Below, piece after piece: positions 1 to 5,589 of a stretch of DNA of 6,397 bases; within the stretch, counting starts at the first letter, position 1, and every line of letters starts with the position of its first letter. A program made the position numbers and the translations under genes. Below the pieces are notes generated by a model. The model worked only from the letters and a program-made list of their open reading frames with translations, was not told the origin of the DNA and did no database searches. The stretch spans positions 2,107-8,503 of the forward strand of contig NQOP01000002.1 of the NCBI GenBank assembly GCA_003585845.1. Reading direction: 5' to 3'. The DNA is from Bifidobacteriaceae bacterium NR021. Lineage in GTDB: Bacteria; Actinomycetota; Actinomycetes; Actinomycetales; Bifidobacteriaceae.

Positions 1-1398
1 ATGAGTGTTGGGATATATGTCGAACGCGCGCAAAGACTGAACGTTGTAGCCAAGCTCTCTAAACGTGCCAACATCGCGAGCAAGACTAGTCGGATCGCAA
101 GCAACATACACAACGCTTCTTGCTCCAGACTTCGCAATCTGCTTACAAACTTGAGCTTTAGCGCCAGCGCGCGGAGGATCTAACACAACAACATCAGGAT
201 GCGCAAATCGGCGCACAATCTTAGATGACTTACTCGCCTTAAACACCTGTGATTCAAGCGTTTGCGAAACATCGCCTTCAAGCGCTTCAACAACATCCCT
301 GCCAAGACCTGCGCGCCCAATGTTTCGCCTTGCATTCTTTACAGCAATCGGCGCACCCTCAATGCTAAGCACGCGAGCTGGCTCTGCAGAACCAAAAGCG
401 CCAGTAGTACCAATAGCGCCCACGGCACTAGAAGAATCTCCGCCAATATTAGCCAAAGTAGCAAGCGGAATCGTAAACAAACCAGATCCAGAATACAAAT
501 CCCACAAAACCGTATTCTTAATACGCCCACCAAGCGCAGAACGAACTAATCCCAAAACGTAGTTCACCAAATGTTCTGGAGCTGCGCGATGAATCTGCCA
601 AAAACCACGCGCGTCAACATCGTAATCAAAAGTACGCGCACGCGATGAATCACCATCAACCGCAACGCGCACGCGCTCGCGCAACAAAGCCGAGCCTGCA
701 ACCAACTCATCATTTACTATAAGCGCATAATTTTCACCAATCGCATCAAGAAGCGCAGCATTGTCACCAGAAACACCAAAATCCAAACCATCAACCCTAG
801 GCTCTGGAACAGCAAGACGAATTTGCGCATTTGGCTCAAATTTGCGATTCCACAAGTCCAAAGAATCCGCAACTGCTAAAACCGCGCGCGACGCAAGTGG
901 CATAGTATCAATCGCAATGCGGTCATGCGACTCGCGCTTACGCATAGACAATCGCCCTTCATCATCCGCAACCAACTCCATGCGCGTACGCCAATTAAAT
1001 CCGTTAAGCTCCTCATCCCCCGGCATACGCTCAACGTTAACATCGCTTTCCACAACATCCATATGAGCTAAACGCTGGAATTGATTAGCAATTACGGAAG
1101 CCTTCCAACGAATCTGCCCAGGCAAAGAAACGTGAATTAAATCCGCTCCTCCAACTCCACCACCCTGAGCCAAAGGACCAGCGAGTTTCCATTGCGGCTC
1201 TACACGATCCGCGCTAGGCTCCAAAACTTCCACAACTTCGCCAGTAAAAAAGTGCGCTTTTGCACGCATCGGCTCATCCATGCGCACAACAACCAGCTCA
1301 CCAGGCAGCGCAAATCGCACGAATACAACGCGTCCGTCAAGATGACCTACGCATCTGCCTTGATCCGCATATCGCTCGATTCGCATCGTCACTTGCAT
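1..1398 (-). CDS. TRAM-domain class I SAM-dependent RNA (uracil-5-)methyltransferase, TrmA/RlmD family; 3' end cut by window edge
   Basis: 466 codons are open from an ATG at 1398 to base 1, with no stop inside the window. By family it should transfer a methyl group from S-adenosylmethionine to C5 of a uridine in rRNA or tRNA, in the cytoplasm. Residues about 1-60 fit a TRAM RNA-binding domain (DGRVVFVRFALPGE at 21-34). The FWQIH segment (266-270) matches the FxQxN motif before the catalytic domain. SAM motif I is DLYSGSG (300-306), an acidic motif II residue is Glu347, DPPR is at 407-410, and YVACDP (431-436) carries the nucleophile Cys434. The C-terminus stops at AFDIYPNTH, just before the family's usual catalytic glutamate, so about 10-30 residues are probably missing. 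The RlmD iron-sulfur cysteines are absent. A Gly/Ala/Ser-rich stretch (about 314-341) separates motifs I and II. The start is supported by AAGGGG six bases upstream. Substrate (23S rRNA or tRNA U54) cannot be decided from sequence. Confidence 0.93.
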   Translation of the reverse strand, partial: MQVTMRIERYADQGRCVGHLDGRVVFVRFALPGELVVVRMDEPMRAKAHFFTGEVVEVLEPSADRVEPQWKLAGPLAQGGGVGGADLIHVSLPGQIRWKASVIANQFQRLAHMDVVESDVNVERMPGDEELNGFNWRTRMELVADDEGRLSMRKRESHDRIAIDTMPLASRAVLAVADSLDLWNRKFEPNAQIRLAVPEPRVDGLDFGVSGDNAALLDAIGENYALIVNDELVAGSALLRERVRVAVDGDSSRARTFDYDVDARGFWQIHRAAPEHLVNYVLGLVRSALGGRIKNTVLWDLYSGSGLFTIPLATLANIGGDSSSAVGAIGTTGAFGSAEPARVLSIEGAPIAVKNARRNIGRAGLGRDVVEALEGDVSQTLESQVFKASKSSKIVRRFAHPDVVVLDPPRAGAKAQVCKQIAKSGARSVVYVACDPTSLARDVGTFRELGYNVQSLRAFDIYPNTH

Positions 1399-1404
1399 AA
1401 ACTA

Positions 1405-1410
1405 CCCCTT
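1405..1410 (-). promoter_or_regulatory. Ribosome binding site of the RNA methyltransferase gene
   Basis: On the minus strand AAGGGG is followed by a six-base spacer (TAGTTT) and the ATG at 1398. This fixes the start, in preference to the in-frame ATG four codons later. An in-frame TAA of the upstream DUF3159 frame (1409-1411) overlaps this site. Confidence 0.7.
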
Positions 1411-1423
1411 AGTTTTGCGTTTT

Positions 1424-1462
1424 GTTAAGCTGATTTTAGTTAAGCTGATTTTAGTTAAGCTG
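1424..1462. repeat. 15-bp tandem repeat, about 2.6 copies, spanning the DUF3159 stop codon
   Basis: The plus-strand unit GTTAAGCTGATTTTA occurs perfectly at 1424-1438 and 1439-1453, followed by GTTAAGCTG at 1454-1462 before the match ends. Read on the minus strand, the repeat copies the codons for Gln-Leu-Asn followed by TAA. In-frame TAA codons therefore occur at 1451-1453 and 1436-1438, with a further one at 1409-1411. The unit is five codons long, so copy-number change keeps the frame. It looks like replication slippage at the gene end. Confidence 0.9.
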
Positions 1463-2257
1463 CTTCTCTTCGTGATTTTTATGATGAAGACGCATAAACG
1501 GCGTTGCAATAATCAAATAAGAAACCCAAATTGCGAGCGCCCAAAACGGCAATCCCATAATCAAACGCACTGTGCCAAGCCACACAACGTGATTCGTCAA
1601 ATATAATGGCACTTGCAAAACGAGCCTCAGCACAAAAACAGCAATCCACAATCCTGTCACATACATATACGCTCGCTTAAGCGGCTTATAATCGAGCCAT
1701 TCGTGAAGCCACGCACCAAAGTTTTCCGTAGGCATTTTGCGAATTGACTCAATCACAAGCCCTAAAGCAGGCACGCGCACAATCAGCGAAATCGCAAGAA
1801 GCACACCATAAACAGCATTCGTAATAAAGCCCATCATATAGTAGTCGCGCGCTTGGTGACTCGTCCACACCCAAATAAGGCAGATTCCAATGGAAATAAG
1901 TCCACTAATTGCCCCCATAAGTGATTGCTTCTGAATAAGACGAATCACAACTTGCAAAACAGCAATCACAGCTGCAACAATAACCGTTGTTTGCACATTT
2001 CGTGTTACAACGAAGCAAATAACAAATAGCAAGCCTGGAAGCATGGATTCGATTACGCCTCGAACGCCACCCATTGAATCAATTACAGAAAATGTAGACC
2101 CTTCGGCTCCGATTGAAGCCAATGTCGCTAGTCCTGAGCGTTTTTTGGTTCGCGCAGAATCGTTGGTTTGTGCAGAATCGTTGAGTTTTACTTCATTTGA
2201 AAACTCTTGCGAAGAAAACTCTTCTTCGGATTTCTGTAAAGATTCTTGTGAATCCAT
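1451..2257 (-). CDS. DUF3159 family integral membrane protein
   Basis: A 268-residue protein of the actinobacterial DUF3159 family, function unknown. Residues 1-55 are polar, charged and probably disordered, with a hexapeptide repeat NDSAQT/NDSART at 26-37. The family region starts around FSVIDSMGGVRGVIESMLPG (56-75). Hydrophobic stretches at roughly 71-86, 90-107, 115-131, 143-161, 197-216 and 230-252 suggest about six membrane segments. The loop near 175-195 (NFGAWLHEWLDYKP) lies between the fourth and fifth. The tail is basic and His-rich (RLHHKNHEEKQLN). The start at 2257 lies 24 bases after the DUF3710 stop, with a weak purine-rich site (AGAAAG) upstream. The RNA methyltransferase follows after 52 bases. 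In many actinobacteria DUF3710, DUF3159 and this type of methyltransferase sit together, so the context supports the family call but gives no biochemical role. Confidence 0.88.
   Translation of the reverse strand: MDSQESLQKSEEEFSSQEFSNEVKLNDSAQTNDSARTKKRSGLATLASIGAEGSTFSVIDSMGGVRGVIESMLPGLLFVICFVVTRNVQTTVIVAAVIAVLQVVIRLIQKQSLMGAISGLISIGICLIWVWTSHQARDYYMMGFITNAVYGVLLAISLIVRVPALGLVIESIRKMPTENFGAWLHEWLDYKPLKRAYMYVTGLWIAVFVLRLVLQVPLYLTNHVVWLGTVRLIMGLPFWALAIWVSYLIIATPFMRLHHKNHEEKQLN
2147..2182. repeat. 18-bp in-frame imperfect tandem repeat inside the DUF3159 gene
   Basis: Two adjacent 18-bp units (2147-2164 and 2165-2182) match at 16 of 18 bases and share the 11-base block GCAGAATCGTT. They encode the hexapeptides NDSART and NDSAQT in the disordered N-terminal tail, so the copy number can change without breaking the frame. 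Confidence 0.85.
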
Positions 2258-2281
2258 TCAATTAACTTTCTACTACTTGCA

Positions 2282-3046
2282 TTATCTAATTTCAGCAAAC
2301 ATTGGACCGCGTGTAAGCGTAGTTTTTACTTCTACTTGTTGGTCGTAACCTAATGGTTTATCGTCTTTTTTTAGTGCATTATTAGCATCTTCATCAGACG
2401 TATTATTTTCCCCATCTTTACCGCTATTTTCTGCATTTAAAGCAGCTTCTTTTTCTTCTCTAGTTATTGGATCATGCATAGGAATAAAATCGCGAGGCGC
2501 AAGCGGCTCTTCACCACGATTTACAACAATCCCCTTAAACCATTCGTCTAATTGTTTTGTTTCGTTATTATTATCTGCAAGCTCTGTTGCTGCAGGTCCA
2601 GAGAATACTCCGCGAAGCATCCACCTAGGACCATCAACGCCAACAATACGCGTTGTAATGGTTTTTTCTCCAACTTTTACAGGTAACAGTAGCTCAGTAC
2701 CAAATTCGCCTTGTACTGTACACGCCTGACTATTTCCATCAAGCAAATCTTTGCACACTTCTAGCCAAATACCAGATGTTTTAGGCGCAGCAAAAGCTTC
2801 AACTTCTACGCTTGAAGAACCATAAGTTACTGTCATACCAAGAACTTGCGATGTTTCATGCTGCTTTTTTACTCGCAACTCAATGCCTTGAAAGTATGGA
2901 ATATAGATTGAACCAAAATCTAGATAATCGCTAAAATCAGGAGCATCTTCATCATTGAAATCCCATGGACCAGTTTTTACCTCTACGATTTTGTCTTCAA
3001 CTTTTGAAGATTTTTCTTCTTCATGTCGGCCAAATAACCAACCCAT
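2282..3046 (-). CDS. DUF3710 family protein
   Basis: A 254-residue soluble protein of the actinobacterial DUF3710 family, with no assigned function. Family hallmarks are visible: GPWD (26-29), LDFGSIYIP (42-50), EAFAAPKTSGIWLEV (83-97), GEFGTELLLPV (113-123), GVDGPRWMLRG (136-146) and IVVNRGEEPLAPRDFIPM (173-190). The conserved core covers about residues 24-192. After it comes a tail rich in Asp, Glu, Asn and Lys (about 195-232), probably disordered, ending in a short segment (GYDQQVEVKTTLTRG, 233-247). There is no signal peptide or membrane segment, so it is probably cytoplasmic. The start at 3046 is preceded by GAGGAA four bases upstream. It is the first gene of the likely unit DUF3710-DUF3159-methyltransferase. 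In many actinobacteria a dUTPase gene lies just upstream; here the next gene upstream is xth instead. Confidence 0.9.
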   Translation of the reverse strand: MGWLFGRHEEEKSSKVEDKIVEVKTGPWDFNDEDAPDFSDYLDFGSIYIPYFQGIELRVKKQHETSQVLGMTVTYGSSSVEVEAFAAPKTSGIWLEVCKDLLDGNSQACTVQGEFGTELLLPVKVGEKTITTRIVGVDGPRWMLRGVFSGPAATELADNNNETKQLDEWFKGIVVNRGEEPLAPRDFIPMHDPITREEKEAALNAENSGKDGENNTSDEDANNALKKDDKPLGYDQQVEVKTTLTRGPMFAEIR

Positions 3047-3224
3047 TATTCCTCATTTCTTAAAACAACAAATCTACAACAATGCATTTCTACTTATTAT
3101 TGTAAATTGCTCAACTTCACTAGAATATCACAAGCAAAGCACTGAAAAATTTGCACATACACTACATACAGATAAGTATGCGATTGCTTAGTTATTTCGA
3201 ATTACGCAGATTAATACTTACGCT
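3047..3224. other. AT-rich spacer between xth and the DUF3710 unit
   Basis: These 178 bases hold no credible gene. On the minus strand a TACAAT box (3099-3104) is a candidate -10 for the DUF3710 unit, but no good -35 lies 16-18 bases upstream of it. Arms AAGTAT (3174-3179) and ATACTT (near 3213-3218) form only a loose, interrupted inverted repeat. I see no clear terminator for xth: no GC-rich stem followed by a T run. Confidence 0.4.
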
Positions 3225-4091
3225 TCACACTTCATACTTTATAGTTAGTGGAGCATGATCAGACCATCGCGCATCATAACTTTCAGCACGATCGATTACA
3301 AATCCGCGAGCGCTTTCCGCAATTTCAGGAGTTGCGAACTGGTAGTCTAATCTCCAGCCAACGTTATTGTCGAATGCCTTACCGCGCTGACTCCACCAAG
3401 TGTATGGTCCTTGAATATCACCTGCAAGCATGCGCATAACGTCAACAAACTCATACTCGTTAATCCAGCGGTCAATATACGCGCGCTCTTCAGGCAAGAA
3501 TCCTGCACTTTTTTCATTAGCTTTAGCATTTTTAATATCTAACGGCGTATGCGCAATATTAAAGTCACCGCACAAAATCGCCTGATTCCCACCACTTGCT
3601 GCTGCATCTCGAAGCTCCCCTAAACGAGTAAGCATTGTGTCTAAAAAGCGGAATTTTTGTTGCATTTTTTGCGGATCGTCCACATTTCCAGCATGAATAT
3701 ACACAGAAGCAATAGTGATTTCATAGCCGTCAGGAGTAAGCAAGTCAGTTTCAACCCATCGCCCAGAATCAACATCCTCGCTTAAGCCAGGCAAACCGTA
3801 GCGTTTGTTTACTACAGGAAGAGACGTAACTAGAGCTACTCCAGCTCGACCTTTTACACGGCAAACTTCATTCGTATAAGTAAAATTATCGTTTTCTATA
3901 GGATTTGCGATATTTTCAGACGCACGATATCCCATTTCAATTTTTGTCATAATTGGGTCGATTGCATCCTGCGGAGCGCGCACTTCTTGCATACACCACA
4001 CGTCTGGAGTATGCGCGTCAGACCAGTTAAGCATACCTTTGCGCTCAGCCGCACGAATACCATTTAAATTCGAAGTCGTAATTGTAATCAT
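3225..4091 (-). CDS. xth: Exodeoxyribonuclease III (AP endonuclease, base-excision repair)
   Basis: 288 residues, within the usual size for ExoIII (about 250-290). The enzyme cuts the phosphodiester backbone 5' of abasic sites and removes 3' blocking groups using a divalent metal. The endonuclease/exonuclease/phosphatase fold is marked by SNLNGIRA (7-14), MQEVR (34-38) with metal ligand Glu36, YIHAG (131-135) with the conserved Tyr131, GDFNIAHTPLDIKN (175-188) with Asp176 and Asn178, YTWWS (230-234), GWRLDYQFAT (245-254) and SDHAP (277-281) with catalytic His279. YIHAG replaces the YxPNG of E. coli ExoIII. I chose the ATG at 4091 because MITITTSNLNG begins exactly where family members begin. 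The frame is open up to 4130, but the extra Cys-rich residues have no homologous role and no binding site. Upstream of the chosen start only a weak AGAG is seen. It lies 112 bases after the recombinase stop. Confidence 0.95.
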   Translation of the reverse strand: MITITTSNLNGIRAAERKGMLNWSDAHTPDVWCMQEVRAPQDAIDPIMTKIEMGYRASENIANPIENDNFTYTNEVCRVKGRAGVALVTSLPVVNKRYGLPGLSEDVDSGRWVETDLLTPDGYEITIASVYIHAGNVDDPQKMQQKFRFLDTMLTRLGELRDAAASGGNQAILCGDFNIAHTPLDIKNAKANEKSAGFLPEERAYIDRWINEYEFVDVMRMLAGDIQGPYTWWSQRGKAFDNNVGWRLDYQFATPEIAESARGFVIDRAESYDARWSDHAPLTIKYEV

Positions 4092-4203
4092 GTAATCAAC
4101 TCTAATATGCACACAACACAAACAGCACAATCACTCAAACAATATCCACCAGCATAGCTTTACAGACTTTTACATATAATTAAATATCTAAAAACATTTA
4201 ATA
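4092..4203. other. AT-rich spacer between the recombinase gene and xth
   Basis: These 112 bases contain no gene. Just past the recombinase stop is an all-AT inverted repeat, ATTAAAT (4179-4185) and ATTTAAT (4196-4202), with a ten-base loop. It is too weak to call a terminator. Any xth promoter must lie in this region or further upstream, but I find no box pair with good spacing. Confidence 0.4.
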
Positions 4204-5172
4204 TCATGCACGCGGAAAAGCTTGAGAATACTTACGTTTTAAAGATTCAATAGAAACATGAGTGTAGCGCTGAGTAGTATTAAGCGATGAATGCCCCAAT
4301 AATTCCTGCACTTCTCGTAGATCTGCTCCACCATTCAACATATGCGTCGCAGCACTATGCCGCAAAGCATGAGGAGAAATATCCGGGACATGCGCACTCT
4401 TAGCCTCGTCATGCACAATCTGCCTTACCAAACGCTGATCAATACGCTTTCCGCGAGCGCCAAGAAATACTGCCTCTTCAACAGAATTTCGCAATAAAAT
4501 TTCTCGTCCATCTTCAGAAATCCAAGCAGATAAAGCTTTATAAGCAGGAACCCCAAAAGGCACAACACGCTGCTTATTTCCCTTACCAGTAACTTTTATA
4601 GTGTGCGAGGAAAAATTAATATCCTGAATATTTAAACTAGTAAGCTCGCCAACACGAATACCAGTCGCATATAAAAGCTCCAGAATTGCAGCATTGCGGA
4701 ACTCTACAGCTTTCTGATTTTTGGTACACGAAGATGAAACATTAGCTTTAGAATCAACATTATTCATTAATGATTCTGCTTGATATTCATCCAAAACAGA
4801 TGGCAGCATATTCTTAATTTTTGGCGTCATTAAAATTTCCGCAGGATCACTGCTTATGTATTCAACATGCTGACACCACGCAAAAAAACCACGCACCGCA
4901 ACTACTTTGCGAGCCAAGCTTGAACGCGCATGACTTCGCGACTCATCAGCCATCCACGAACGCAAATCATCCGTAGTAAGCTCCGAAATATTATTAAATC
5001 CGTGCCGATTACACCATGCTAAACATTGCAAAATATCACTGGCATAAGCTTTCTGTGTGCGCTCCCCCAAGCCTTTATTAGCACGAACATAATCAATATA
5101 ATCATCTATTAAACTCATATATTTAGAAGGTAAGCCTAAGAAATTTTCAGAAACAAATTTATTGTTGCTCAT
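4204..5172 (-). CDS. xerC: Xer-type tyrosine recombinase (XerC/XerD)
   Basis: 322 residues, close to the usual 290-330 for XerC/XerD. These recombinases resolve chromosome dimers at dif during segregation. Residues about 17-105 form the N-terminal SAM-like DNA-binding domain. The catalytic domain follows and has every expected residue: Arg173 in ATGIRVGEL (169-177), Lys197 in TGKGNKQR (195-202), His268 and Arg271 in HALRHSAATH (268-277), His294 in LLGHSSLNTTQRYTH (291-305), and the nucleophile Tyr303. The C-terminus QAFPRA resembles the HPRA end of XerC/XerD rather than phage integrases. A polar stretch at 139-157 before the catalytic core is somewhat long. The start at 5172 has GGAAGGGTGA about seven bases upstream; the frame extends to 5217, but that would put the ribosome site inside the gene. 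It is divergent from the small plus-strand gene. XerC versus XerD cannot be settled from one gene, so the symbol is tentative. Confidence 0.92.
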   Translation of the reverse strand: MSNNKFVSENFLGLPSKYMSLIDDYIDYVRANKGLGERTQKAYASDILQCLAWCNRHGFNNISELTTDDLRSWMADESRSHARSSLARKVVAVRGFFAWCQHVEYISSDPAEILMTPKIKNMLPSVLDEYQAESLMNNVDSKANVSSSCTKNQKAVEFRNAAILELLYATGIRVGELTSLNIQDINFSSHTIKVTGKGNKQRVVPFGVPAYKALSAWISEDGREILLRNSVEEAVFLGARGKRIDQRLVRQIVHDEAKSAHVPDISPHALRHSAATHMLNGGADLREVQELLGHSSLNTTQRYTHVSIESLKRKYSQAFPRA

Positions 5173-5179
5173 ACTTAAC

Positions 5180-5189
5180 TCACCCTTCC
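5180..5189 (-). promoter_or_regulatory. Ribosome binding site of the Xer recombinase gene
   Basis: On the minus strand GGAAGGGTGA precedes the ATG at 5172 by seven bases. The GGTGA part matches the anti-Shine-Dalgarno target well. This decides the start in favour of 5172 over the upstream in-frame codon at 5217. Confidence 0.6.
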
Positions 5190-5205
5190 ATAAAAGTTTA
5201 AAACA

Positions 5206-5213
5206 AAACGTTT
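5206..5213. promoter_or_regulatory. AAACGTTT palindrome in the divergent spacer, possible operator core
   Basis: A perfect 8-bp palindrome with central CG lies between the divergent recombinase gene and the 97-residue protein gene. It touches the candidate -35 box (TTGCAA, 5212-5217). LacI-family operators often have a central CG, but symmetry ends after four base pairs on each side, so this is weak evidence. Confidence 0.2.
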
Positions 5214-5240
5214 GCAATATACTTCAGTCACATGCATAAT
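5212..5240 (+). promoter_or_regulatory. Candidate promoter of the 97-residue protein gene
   Basis: TTGCAA (5212-5217) and CATAAT (5235-5240) are 17 bases apart, the ideal spacing, each close to the sigma-70-type consensus. A start about seven bases further would fall at the AAGGAG site and leave a very short leader, which is a problem. TATACT at 5218-5223 is an alternative -10 with a start near 5230 and a normal leader, but its -35 is poor. Confidence 0.3.
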
Positions 5241-5245
5241 ACAAC

Positions 5246-5251
5246 AAGGAG
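5246..5251 (+). promoter_or_regulatory. Strong ribosome binding site of the 97-residue protein gene
   Basis: AAGGAG followed by six bases (CATGTT) and ATG at 5258. It is the best Shine-Dalgarno match in the window and argues that this short gene is really translated. Confidence 0.75.
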
Positions 5252-5257
5252 CATGTT

Positions 5258-5551
5258 ATGAACACACAAACACGGAATTTAACTACACTACCACAGCAAA
5301 TACCTGCAGGCTCACGCATAGTAGTAAGAACTTACAAAATTATAGAAGACAATAACAATGGAACACAAAAAATCGAGTATCATGATGCGATTGGGCACGT
5401 ACTCGAGTGGGACGGTGTAATGCTTCATTTGCTTCGAGATCCTGCAGCAAACGGCACTAGAGCTGCCGAAGAAATGTTCATTGATGCCAACACTATTTAC
5501 CGATTAAAGCCAATCCCAGAACGCAAATTCCAAAAACCGCTCAAAATATAG
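5258..5551 (+). CDS. Conserved-looking 97-residue protein of unknown function
   Basis: I do not recognise a named family with certainty. The protein is small and soluble, with no signal peptide or membrane segment. Visible pieces are GSRIVVRTYKI (18-28), a polar turn with Asn and Gly (31-36), DAIGHVLEWDGVMLHLLRD (43-61), a segment AANGTRAAEEMFIDANTIYRL (63-83), and KPIPERK (84-90) before a basic tail. The pattern of short strands, "RIVVR...D.IGHVLEWDG..L.L.R" and a closing "I.A..I..LKPIP", resembles the small SH3-like barrel found at the N-terminus of some actinobacterial GNAT acetyltransferases (Rv0428c type), where a similar VVR...GHVL..D pattern and a final K.(I/V)P occur. That is a fold-level inference only. 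It is the only plus-strand gene, divergent from the recombinase gene and convergent with tyrA with a 38-base gap. Reality is supported by AAGGAG at ideal spacing and clean frame. Confidence 0.75.
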   Translation: MNTQTRNLTTLPQQIPAGSRIVVRTYKIIEDNNNGTQKIEYHDAIGHVLEWDGVMLHLLRDPAANGTRAAEEMFIDANTIYRLKPIPERKFQKPLKI

Positions 5552-5589
5552 ACATTAAAACTCGCGCAACGGCAAGCAAGGAACTCACA

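Noticed and set aside
262..1066. Several plus-strand open frames of 78-101 codons across the methyltransferase gene
   Set aside because: They lie antisense to a full-length frame with all methyltransferase motifs, lack ribosome sites, and have Ser/Arg/Asn-rich compositions typical of antisense shadows.
4092..4130. Upstream extension of the ExoIII frame (starts with Cys-rich residues)
   Set aside because: The family N-terminus begins at MITITTSNLNG (4091). No ribosome site precedes 4130, and the extension has no counterpart in ExoIII proteins.
4167..4194. Possible dif-like recombination site beside the Xer gene
   Set aside because: The AT-rich stretch begins like Firmicute dif (ACTT...) but its two 11-base arms are not inverted repeats of each other. 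dif sites are normally near the replication terminus and need not lie by xer.
4179..4202. ATTAAAT/ATTTAAT inverted repeat as the recombinase terminator
   Set aside because: The stem is only seven A-T pairs with a ten-base loop and no following T run on the minus strand; such repeats arise by chance in AT-rich spacers.
4204..5172. The tyrosine recombinase as an integrase of a mobile element
   Set aside because: Its size, the QAFPRA end and its housekeeping neighbours fit XerC/XerD. There is no tRNA target, attachment repeat, excisionase or phage gene nearby.
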